Below, in pieces: positions 1-6,249 of a stretch of DNA of 22,975 bases. Numbering within the stretch: the stretch's first letter is position 1; every line of letters begins with the position of its first letter. The notes below the pieces were generated by a model, which was not told the origin of the DNA, did not search any database, and was given only the letters and a program-made list of their open reading frames with translations. Origin of the DNA: Hyphomicrobiales bacterium (GTDB taxonomy: Bacteria > Pseudomonadota > Alphaproteobacteria > Rhizobiales > Aestuariivirgaceae); assembly GCA_012032065.1 (NCBI GenBank), contig JAAURV010000011.1, forward strand, positions 1 to 22,975. The letters are read 5' to 3'. The translations under genes and the position numbers were made by a program.

Positions 1-837
1 CGAAGGCAGCGCCTTGATCTCGTCGCCCGGCTTCACAATTCCGCTGACGATAGTGCCTGAGAAGCCGCGGAAATTCTGGTCCGGCCGGTTCACCCACTGC
101 ACCGGCAAACGGAACGCCTGTTCTTGCGTATCGTCGTCAACCGGCACGGTTTCGAGATGCGCCATCAGAGTCGCGCCATGATACCACGGCATGTTGGTCG
201 CGCGCGCAATCACGTTGTCGCCGGTCAGCGCCGACAATGGAATCACCGTCGCTTCCGCAGCGCCGATGCTCTTGGCAAATTCGCGGTAGTCGCGCTCGAT
301 CGCTTCGAACACCGCGCGGTCGTAACCCACGAGGTCCATCTTGTTGACCGCCACCACGAGATTTCGGATGCCGAGCAGCGTGCAGATATAGGTGTGCCGC
401 CGCGTTTGCGTCAGCACGCCCTTGCGCGCATCGATCAGGATCACCGCGAGATCGGCGGTCGAAGCGCCGGTCGCCATGTTGCGGGTGTATTGTTCATGTC
501 CCGGCGTATCGGCCACGATGAATTTACGCTTGTCGGTGGTAAACGCCCGGTAGGCCACATCGATGGTGATGCCCTGCTCGCGCTCCGCCGCAAGCCCATC
601 GACAAGGAGCGCGAAGTCGAGATTGCCGCCCTGCGTTCCCATCTTCTTCGAGTCGGCTTCAAGTGCGGAGAGCTGATCTTCGAACAGCATCTTGGCTTCG
701 TAAAGCATCCGCCCAATGAGCGTGGACTTGCCGTCATCGACCGAACCGCAGGTGATGAAGCGGAGCAGATCCTTGTTCTCCTGCGCCGTCAGATACGCCG
801 CCACATCGCCGCCAGTGAATTCGATGAAGCGGGTCAT
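1..837 (-). CDS. cysN: Sulfate adenylyltransferase subunit 1 (CysN or N-part of CysNC), partial
   Basis: This is the GTPase subunit of ATP sulfurylase, which couples GTP hydrolysis to adenylylation of sulfate (APS formation) in assimilatory sulfate activation. I translated it by hand from ATG 837 to the left edge: 279 codons with no stop. The translational-GTPase signatures are visible: P-loop GSVDDGKST (residues 31-39), the switch I stretch REQGITIDVAYR, the DTPGH motif (ADTPGHEQYTRNM) and the guanine-specificity NKMD motif. The tail GTIVSGIVKPGDE begins the EF-Tu domain-2-like barrel. The start is fixed by a TGATG one-base overlap with the stop of cysD, so the two are translationally coupled. 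The missing C-terminus means I cannot tell CysN from a CysNC fusion with APS kinase, which is common in rhizobia. Confidence 0.96.
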   Translation of the reverse strand, partial: MTRFIEFTGGDVAAYLTAQENKDLLRFITCGSVDDGKSTLIGRMLYEAKMLFEDQLSALEADSKKMGTQGGNLDFALLVDGLAAEREQGITIDVAYRAFTTDKRKFIVADTPGHEQYTRNMATGASTADLAVILIDARKGVLTQTRRHTYICTLLGIRNLVVAVNKMDLVGYDRAVFEAIERDYREFAKSIGAAEATVIPLSALTGDNVIARATNMPWYHGATLMAHLETVPVDDDTQEQAFRLPVQWVNRPDQNFRGFSGTIVSGIVKPGDEIKALPS

Positions 838-1964
838 CAGAAATACCCCTCCTGCTTCTTCTTCTCCATCGAAGCGCTGGCGTCTTTGTCGATGACGCGG
901 CCTTGCCGTTCCGAAGATGTCGCCACCAGCATCTCCTCGACAATGTCGAGAAGGTTTTCGGCTTCAGAGCCGATGGCGCCCGTCAACGGATAGCAACCGA
1001 GCGTGCGGAATCGGATCTTCCGCATTTCCGGCGTCTCACCAGGAGCAAGTCGCATCCGTTCGTCGTCCACCATGATCATCTGACCGTCGCGCCACACGAT
1101 GGGCCGCTCCTTAGCGAAATAAAGTGGAACGATCTCGATATTCTCGAGATGTATGTATTGCCAGATGTCGAGTTCCGTCCAGTTGGAAAGCGGAAATACG
1201 CGGATCGATTCGCCCTTGTTCTTGCGCGTATTGTAGAGGTTCCAGAGTTCGGGCCGCTGGTTCTTCGGGTCCCAGCGGTGGCGCGTATCGCGGAACGAGA
1301 AGATTCGCTCTTTGGCGCGCGACTTTTCCTCGTCGCGCCGCGCGCCGCCAAACGCCGCATCGAACCCGTATTTGTCGAGCGCCTGCTTCAAACCATCGGT
1401 CTTCATGATCTGCGTGTGCAGCGCCGAGCCATGGTCGAAGGGATTGATGTTTTTTGCAACGCCATCGGGATTGATATGAACGATGAGATCGAGGCCAAGT
1501 TTCTTCGCTGTCTGATCGCGCATCGCGATCATGTCGCGGAACTTCCAGCGGGTATCGACATGCATGAGCGGAAACGGTGGCTTTGCCGGATAGAAGGCCT
1601 TGATGGCGAGATGCAGCATCACCGCCGAATCCTTGCCGATCGAATAGAGCATCACCGGCTTTTCGCATTCCGCCGCCACTTCGCGGATGATATGGATCGA
1701 CTCGGCTTCGAGCCGCTGCAGATGCGTGAGGCGCTGGTGCGGAAGAACAGGCTTCGAAGGCGCCTGTGCTTGCGGCCTCGCTTGCCCGCTCATCCAAGCG
1801 CGAACGCGATCCATGGTGCGAGTCGATGGTGAGCGGCCCTTGCGGAGATCGAACACGAAAGAAGGATCCCCCAAAGCCTGTTTGCCAAGGGCCGAAGGAT
1901 CAATAGCGGCATCCTTCAGGAAGCGCTCGATGTCGGAGAGAAATGATTGCGCAATGGAGTCCAT
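837..1964 (-). CDS. cysD: Sulfate adenylyltransferase subunit 2 (CysD) with extra N-terminal HTH-like segment
   Basis: This is the catalytic PP-loop subunit of ATP sulfurylase; it forms APS from ATP and sulfate with CysN. From about residue 80 the protein follows E. coli CysD closely, beginning RLTHLQRLEAESIHIIREVA. It shows the PP-loop YSIGKDSAVMLHLA, FGGARRDEEKSRAKERI, the WDPKNQRPELW block and the C-terminal SERQGRVIDKD. E. coli CysD is about 302 aa; this ORF gives 375 aa from ATG 1964. ATG 1991 is nine codons upstream in frame but has no visible Shine-Dalgarno; 1964 has a weak AGGT about 11-14 bases upstream. The additional ~75 residues contain DPSFVFDLRKGRSPSTRTMDR, resembling small stand-alone HTH-like proteins of alphaproteobacteria (recalled from memory). 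Residue order VDTRWKF differs from the E. coli VDTGWKF. Stop overlaps cysN start. Confidence 0.95.
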   Translation of the reverse strand: MDSIAQSFLSDIERFLKDAAIDPSALGKQALGDPSFVFDLRKGRSPSTRTMDRVRAWMSGQARPQAQAPSKPVLPHQRLTHLQRLEAESIHIIREVAAECEKPVMLYSIGKDSAVMLHLAIKAFYPAKPPFPLMHVDTRWKFRDMIAMRDQTAKKLGLDLIVHINPDGVAKNINPFDHGSALHTQIMKTDGLKQALDKYGFDAAFGGARRDEEKSRAKERIFSFRDTRHRWDPKNQRPELWNLYNTRKNKGESIRVFPLSNWTELDIWQYIHLENIEIVPLYFAKERPIVWRDGQMIMVDDERMRLAPGETPEMRKIRFRTLGCYPLTGAIGSEAENLLDIVEEMLVATSSERQGRVIDKDASASMEKKKQEGYF

Positions 1965-1991
1965 GTTAGGATTGTACCTAAAGCATCGCAA

Positions 1992-2006
1992 ATTTCCAGA
2001 GGAAAT
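1992..2006. promoter_or_regulatory. Palindrome ATTTCC-AGA-GGAAAT, possible operator
   Basis: This is a perfect 6-bp-arm inverted repeat with a 3-bp centre, in the divergent region between cysD and the XRE-cupin regulator. It abuts the upstream candidate cysD ATG (1991). It shares the half-site GAGGAAA with a second palindrome at 2072-2090. A role as a regulator binding site is inferred only. Confidence 0.4.
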
Positions 2007-2043
2007 ATCCTATCTGCACCAATCAAACTCGACCCATGGCCAA

Positions 2044-2072
2044 TTGAGTTGACCCGCACCCGGTTCTAGATT
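2044..2072 (+). promoter_or_regulatory. Predicted sigma70-type promoter of the XRE-cupin regulator
   Basis: A -35-like TTGAGT (2044-2049) is separated by 17 bp from a -10-like TAGATT (2067-2072). Transcription would begin near 2079, only about 14 bases before the GTG start, so the leader would be very short. The prediction rests on the match and the spacing alone. Confidence 0.45.
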
Positions 2073-2090
2073 GTTTCACCGGAGGAAACA
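2072..2090. promoter_or_regulatory. Palindrome TGTTTC-N7-GAAACA over start site and RBS, possible auto-operator
   Basis: This perfect 6-bp-arm inverted repeat covers the predicted transcription start and the GGAGG ribosome-binding site (2081-2085) of the regulator that starts at 2093. A protein bound here would block the promoter, so autorepression by the XRE-cupin protein is a reasonable inference. It shares GAGGAAA with the palindrome at 1992-2006. Confidence 0.45.
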
Positions 2091-2092
2091 CC

Positions 2093-2722
2093 GTGGACAA
2101 GAAGACGCCAGCTCTGCCCTATCAGGAGCCGCACGGCACCAGCCGCCAGGGCAACCTGCTGGAGGCTGCAATTGGCCGCGAAGTGCGCCATTTCCGTGAA
2201 AAACTCGGCATTACCATCGCCGAATTAGCCAGCAGTGCAGGCATTTCGGCCGGCATGTTGTCCAAGATCGAGAACGGCGCCACATCGCCGTCGCTCACGA
2301 CGCTGCAAGCGCTGGGCAAGGCCCTGCAAGTCCCCGTCACCGCCCTCTTCCGCGGCTTCGAGGAAACCAGGGATGCAAGTTTTGTCAAGGCAGGACAAGG
2401 TCTTACTATAGAACGCCGGGGCACCCGCGCCGGCCATCAGTACCAGCTTCTGGGCCACAGCCCGCACGGGCCGGTGATGGTCGAACCGTATTTGATCTCC
2501 CTCACCCACCAATCCGATGTGTTTCCCACCTTTCAACACGCAGGACTCGAGTTTCTCTACATGCTGGAAGGAAATGTCGTTTATCGTCATGGCGATAAGA
2601 CCTATGACATGTTTCCAGGCGACTCGCTCTTCTTCGATGCCGATGTGCCCCATGGCCCGGAGGAGCTGCGCGAGCTGCCGATCCGCTACCTATCGGTAAT
2701 ATCCTATCGGCGCGAGGAGTAA
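2093..2722 (+). CDS. XRE-family transcriptional regulator with C-terminal cupin domain
   Basis: A 209-aa DNA-binding regulator of the XRE-cupin_2 architecture, the same plan as PuuR. The HTH spans about residues 27-87 (REKLGITIAELASSAGISAG, then MLSKIENGATSPSLTTLQALGKAL). The cupin covers about residues 120-205, with FLYMLEGNVVYRHGDKTY and a PGDSLFFDADVPHGP strand; this fold usually senses a small ligand. The start is GTG 2093, chosen because GGAGG lies 7 bases upstream. It is divergent from cysD and directly precedes the mgs/glx-gmaS operon on the same strand, so control of that operon is likely. The ligand cannot be read from sequence. Control of cysDN through the shared upstream region is possible but less likely. 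Confidence 0.93.
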   Translation: MDKKTPALPYQEPHGTSRQGNLLEAAIGREVRHFREKLGITIAELASSAGISAGMLSKIENGATSPSLTTLQALGKALQVPVTALFRGFEETRDASFVKAGQGLTIERRGTRAGHQYQLLGHSPHGPVMVEPYLISLTHQSDVFPTFQHAGLEFLYMLEGNVVYRHGDKTYDMFPGDSLFFDADVPHGPEELRELPIRYLSVISYRREE

Positions 2723-2759
2723 TTCATCATTCCCCCAGTGAAAAAATAGTTCCTGGTAG

Positions 2760-2788
2760 TTGAAAGACCCATATCCCGCCGTTAATGT
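2760..2788 (+). promoter_or_regulatory. Predicted promoter of the mgsABC-OsmC-gmaS operon
   Basis: A -35-like TTGAAA (2760-2765) is followed after 17 bp by a -10-like TAATGT (2783-2788), which puts transcription start near 2795 and the mgsA ATG at 2821. Spacing is ideal and both hexamers are close to consensus. No copy of the TTTC...GAAA palindromes found upstream of the regulator was seen in this 98-bp gap. Confidence 0.5.
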
Positions 2789-2820
2789 CTCTCCACCTCA
2801 GACAGACGGAATCTCCCACC

Positions 2821-3722
2821 ATGTGCGGCATCGTCGGACTCTATCTCAAGAACGCGAAACTGCAGCCGAAACTCGGCGCCATGTTCAAGCCGATGATCAT
2901 CGAGATGACCAATCGCGGGCCTGATTCCGCAGGCGTCGCGGTCTATCGCAACGCCGTCAAGAAGAACCAGACCAAATTCTCGCTCGCCCACGACGATCCT
3001 TCTTTTGACTGGAAAAGATCGACACCGGTCTCGAAAAGACGCTGCGCTGCGATGTCACGATCAAGAAGATCGGCAATCACTGCATCCTCGTCACCACCGC
3101 GAAGGAGCCTGCCGTGGTGAAATGGCTGAAGGCACATCACCCGCAAGTGCGGATTGTGGGCTCCGGCCACACCATTGAAATCTTCAAGGAAGTAGGCCTG
3201 CCCGCCAATGTCTACGACAAGTTCGAACTCGATGACGCCAAGGGTACCCACATCATCGGCCACACCCGCATGGCAACCGAAAGCGCTGTCACCACCGCGG
3301 GCTCGCATCCTTTCGCCACCGGCGCCGATCTTTGCCTCGTGCACAACGGCTCGCTCTCCAATCACAACCGGCTTCGCGAAAATCTGAAGCGCGAAGGCAT
3401 GGAGTTTCAGACCGAGAACGACACCGAAGTCGCCGCCGCCTACATGACCTGGAAACTCCGCAATGGTGTTCCTCTGAAGCGAGCCATGGAAGACGGCCTC
3501 TCCGATCTCGATGGCTTCTTCACTTTTCTCGTCGGCACCGCCGACGGTTTCGCTGTCGTGCGCGATCCCATTGCCTGCAAGCACGCAGTGCTCGCCGAAA
3601 CCGATGACTGGGTGGCGATGGCCACCGAATATCGCGCCATCGCCCACCTTCCGGGCGCGGACGATGCTAAGATATGGGAGCCGGAACCTTCCATCGTCTA
3701 CACCTGGGGCGGCAACGCATGA
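2821..3722 (+). CDS. mgsA: MgsA/GlxB-type class II glutamine amidotransferase subunit, single-base frameshift
   Basis: Ntn-type glutaminase-like subunit of N-methylglutamate synthase (MgsA), also annotated GlxB in rhizobia. It starts at ATG 2821 with MCGIVGLYLKN; Cys2 becomes the N-terminal nucleophile after Met removal. NRGPDSAGVAVY follows in frame 1 up to FDWK near 3015. The rest (KIDTGLEKTLRCDVTIKK, IGHTRMATESAVTTAGSHPF, LVHNGSLSNHNRLRENL, NDTEVAAAY, VVRDPIACKHAV, IWEPEPSIVY) lies in another frame to stop 3722. One extra A in the AAAA run 3013-3016 restores a 300-aa protein of normal family length. The alternative frame is stopped at 3006-3008, just before the junction. No classical -1 slippery heptamer is present. 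A real deletion or a homopolymer read error are the options. Its stop overlaps the mgsB start by ATGA. Confidence 0.85.
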
Positions 3723-4402
3723 ACGAACTGGACCTGAAGAAGGATGGCGTCACCGCCATCAACCATCGCCTTCATGCTCTGCCGGAGAACACCAACGAAC
3801 GTCATTGGGTGATCCGCAATCCCATGGGCCAGCACGCCATTGCCTGCGGTCTCGATGGCCCGCTGCATGTGGAAGTGCATGGCCATGTCGGCTTTTATTG
3901 TGGCGGCATGAACAAGGACGCAGAAGTGATCGTGCACGGTCATGCTGGTGTTGGCGTTGCCGAAAACCTGATGTCGGGGCTGGTGTGGATCAAGGGCAAT
4001 GCTTCGGAATCGGCCGGCGCGACAGGAAACGGCGGCCTGCTCGTGATCGATGGCGATGCCTCTTCGCGTTGCGGAATCTCAATGAAGGGCATCGATATTG
4101 TGGTCGGCGGCTCTGTCGGCCACATGTCGGCATTCATGGCCCAGCGCGGCAATCTCGTGGTCTGCGGCGATGCCGGCGATGCGCTCGGCGACTCGATCTA
4201 CGAGGCACGGCTCTATGTGAAGGGCAAGGTCGCAAGCCTCGGCGCCGATTGCATAGAGAAAGAGATGCGCGACGAGCATCTCGCGGATCTCTCGCGCCTG
4301 CTCGCAGCAGCCAAACGCAAGGACAATCCGAAAGATTTCCGCCGCTACGGCTCCGCCCGCAAGCTCTACAACTTCAACGTCGATCACGCCGACGCCTACT
4401 GA
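3719..4402 (+). CDS. mgsB: MgsB/GlxC-type GXGXG (glutamate synthase alpha C-terminal) subunit
   Basis: A 227-aa protein of the beta-helical GXGXG fold, matching the C-terminal structural domain of glutamate synthase and the middle subunit of N-methylglutamate synthase (MgsB; GlxC in rhizobia). The repetitive right-handed helix is visible in the regular hydrophobic and Gly/Asp turns: VEVHGHVGFYCGGMN, VIVHGHAGVGVAENLMSG, LLVIDGDASSRCGISMKG, IVVGGSVGHMSAFM and LVVCGDAGDALGDSIYEARL. The start is ATG 3719, in an ATGA overlap with the mgsA stop; an in-frame ATG 45 bases upstream lies inside mgsA and is rejected. The family has no known catalytic residue of its own; it scaffolds the partner subunits. 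mgsC follows 8 bases downstream, which supports a three-subunit complex. Confidence 0.9.
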   Translation: MNELDLKKDGVTAINHRLHALPENTNERHWVIRNPMGQHAIACGLDGPLHVEVHGHVGFYCGGMNKDAEVIVHGHAGVGVAENLMSGLVWIKGNASESAGATGNGGLLVIDGDASSRCGISMKGIDIVVGGSVGHMSAFMAQRGNLVVCGDAGDALGDSIYEARLYVKGKVASLGADCIEKEMRDEHLADLSRLLAAAKRKDNPKDFRRYGSARKLYNFNVDHADAY

Positions 4403-4410
4403 GGCAGGAC

Positions 4411-5739
4411 ATGGATCCCAATATTCCCCGCACCACCCCGCGAAAATCGGCAACGTTCGACGACTATACGCTCTCGGAAATCCGCCGCGCCGCAACCACC
4501 GGCATCTATGACATCAGGGGCGCGGGCGCGAAACGGAAACTCCCTCATTTCGACGATTTGCTGTTTCTCGGCGCCTCCATTTCGCGCTACCCGCTCGAAG
4601 GCTATCGCGAGAAATGCGGCACCAATGTCGTGCTCGGTACACGCTTCGCCAAGAAACCCGTTGAGCTCAAAATCCCGATCACTATCGCCGGCATGAGCTT
4701 CGGCTCGCTCTCGGCACAGGCCAAGGAAGCCTTGGGCCGTGGCGCCTCGGCCGCAGGCACATCCACCACCACCGGCGATGGCGGCATGACGCCAGAAGAG
4801 CGCGGCCAATCCAAAATGCTCGTCTATCAGTATCTCCCGTCGCGCTACGGCATGAACCCGGACGATCTCCGCAAAGCCGACGCCATCGAAGTCGTCGTCG
4901 GCCAGGGCGCGAAACCCGGCGGCGGCGGAATGCTGCTGGGGCAGAAAATTTCCGATCGCGTGGCCCAGATGCGTTGCCTGCCAAAAGGTATCGACCAGCG
5001 CTCGGCCTGCCGCCATCCCGATTGGACTGGCCCCGACGATCTCGAAATCAAGATTCACGAACTCCGCGAAATCACCGCATGGGAAAAACCCATCTATGTG
5101 AAAGTTGGCGGCGCAAGACCCTACTACGACACCGCACTCGCGGTGAAATCCGGCGCCGATGTTGTCGTCGTCGACGGCATGCAGGGCGGCACCGCCGCGA
5201 CACAGGAAGTTTTCATCGAGCATGTTGGCATGCCGACGCTCGCGTGCATCCGCCCCGCCGTGAAGGCGCTGCAGGAGTTGGGCATGCACCGCAAGGTGCA
5301 GCTCATTGTCTCCGGCGGCATTCGCAACGGCGCCGATGTGGCGAAGGCATTGGCGCTCGGCGCAGATGCGGTTTCGATCGGCACCGCAGCGCTCGTGGCG
5401 TTGGGCGATCAGGATCCGCATCTCGAAGACGAATACCAGAAGCTCGGTACAACAGCAGGCGCCTACGACGATTGGCACGAAGGCCGCGATCCCGCCGGCA
5501 TCACCACGCAGGATCCGGAATTGGCCAAGCGTCTCGATCCTGTGAAAGCCGGCCGCCGCCTCTCGAACTATCTCAAAGTCATGACCCTCGAAGCCCAGAC
5601 CATCGCCCGCGCCAATGGCAAAAGCCACGTCCATAATCTTGAACCGGAAGACCTCGTTGCGCTAACTGTCGAAGCCGCCGCCATGGCACAGGTGCCGCTG
5701 GCGGGCACCAGCTGGATTCCGGGCAAGGGAGGTTACTAA
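4411..5739 (+). CDS. mgsC: MgsC/GlxD-type FMN-binding glutamate synthase domain protein
   Basis: A 442-aa FMN-barrel subunit related to the glutamate synthase core. In N-methylglutamate synthase it moves the amino group from glutamate or glutamine chemistry onto methylamine (known for MgsC; rhizobial name GlxD). Start ATG 4411 has GAGG six bases upstream. Flavin-barrel motifs are present: PITIAGMSFGSLSAQAKEAL, the GQGAKPGGGGMLLGQKIS loop, KVGGARPYY, ADVVVVDGMQGGTAATQEVF, LIVSGGIRNGADVAKALALG and ADAVSIGTAAL. At the place where GltB has the cysteines of its 3Fe-4S cluster before the TQDPEL-like stretch, this protein reads AYDDWHEGRDPAGITTQ and has no cysteine. Its stop overlaps the next start by one base (TAATG), so it is translationally coupled to the OsmC gene. 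Confidence 0.92.
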   Translation: MDPNIPRTTPRKSATFDDYTLSEIRRAATTGIYDIRGAGAKRKLPHFDDLLFLGASISRYPLEGYREKCGTNVVLGTRFAKKPVELKIPITIAGMSFGSLSAQAKEALGRGASAAGTSTTTGDGGMTPEERGQSKMLVYQYLPSRYGMNPDDLRKADAIEVVVGQGAKPGGGGMLLGQKISDRVAQMRCLPKGIDQRSACRHPDWTGPDDLEIKIHELREITAWEKPIYVKVGGARPYYDTALAVKSGADVVVVDGMQGGTAATQEVFIEHVGMPTLACIRPAVKALQELGMHRKVQLIVSGGIRNGADVAKALALGADAVSIGTAALVALGDQDPHLEDEYQKLGTTAGAYDDWHEGRDPAGITTQDPELAKRLDPVKAGRRLSNYLKVMTLEAQTIARANGKSHVHNLEPEDLVALTVEAAAMAQVPLAGTSWIPGKGGY

Positions 5740-6200
5740 TGGCAAGCTACACCGCGACCGTGAGTTGGGCACGCGGCGCAGACGAACCTTTTACCGACAG
5801 CAAATTCTCTCGCGGCCACCAATGGTCATTCGACGGCGGCGTCTCCTTCCGCGCTTCCTCCTCGCCTCATGTCGTGCCGAGATTTTCCGATCCTGCCGGT
5901 GTCGATCCCGAGGAGGCTCTGGTGGCCAGCCTCTCAAGCTGCCACATGCTGACCTTCCTCTATTTCGCCGCCAAGAAGGGTTTTGTCATCGACACCTATG
6001 AAGACACGGCCGAAGGCGTGATGGCCAAGAACGACAAGGGCCGCTATTTCGTGAAGACCGTGACGCTGCGTCCAAAGATCGCCTGGGGCGGCGATAAACG
6101 TCCGACTACTGAGGAGCTGGATGCGCTGCATCACACCGCTCATGACGAATGTTTTATCGCGAACTCCGTGATCACCGACGTGAAAGTGGTCCCGGCATGA
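5739..6200 (+). CDS. OsmC/Ohr-family protein
   Basis: A 153-aa OsmC-fold protein, a family that uses two cysteines to reduce organic peroxides or that binds small electrophiles. The two family cysteines are visible in context: SLSSCHMLTFLYFAAKKG (about residue 68) and HDECFIANS (near residue 138). An upstream region WSFDGGVSFRASSSPHVVP and the DPEEALVASLS helix complete the fold. The ATG at 5739 shares one base with the mgsC stop, so it is made together with the synthase subunits. Only 49 bp separate it from gmaS. Its role in this operon is unknown. It could protect the flavin or Fe/thiol chemistry of the synthase or remove a reactive by-product; both are inference. Confidence 0.9.
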   Translation: MASYTATVSWARGADEPFTDSKFSRGHQWSFDGGVSFRASSSPHVVPRFSDPAGVDPEEALVASLSSCHMLTFLYFAAKKGFVIDTYEDTAEGVMAKNDKGRYFVKTVTLRPKIAWGGDKRPTTEELDALHHTAHDECFIANSVITDVKVVPA

Positions 6201-6249
6201 TCATTTATACGCTAGACTGAAGTCACAAAAAAATTTGGGAGGGGACACA

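Noticed and set aside
124..1832. Long plus-strand open frames opposite cysN and cysD (124-993, 903-1832)
   Set aside because: They lie antisense to well-conserved genes, their translations are Arg/His-rich with no family signature, and they come from the GC-rich codon pattern of the real genes.
3001..3020. Programmed -1 ribosomal frameshifting in mgsA
   Set aside because: No X-XXY-YYZ slippery heptamer in the required frame and no obvious pseudoknot; the family is normally encoded in one frame.
3511..4410. A 300-codon N-terminal extension of MgsC
   Set aside because: The frame is open upstream only as a shadow of mgsA and mgsB; the text is Arg/Ser-rich, and ATG 4411 has a ribosome-binding site and the family N-terminus.
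2943..5634. Minus-strand open frames opposite mgsA-mgsC (2943-3647, 4079-4495, 4396-5634)
   Set aside because: Antisense shadows of conserved coding sequence; no ribosome-binding site or recognisable domain.
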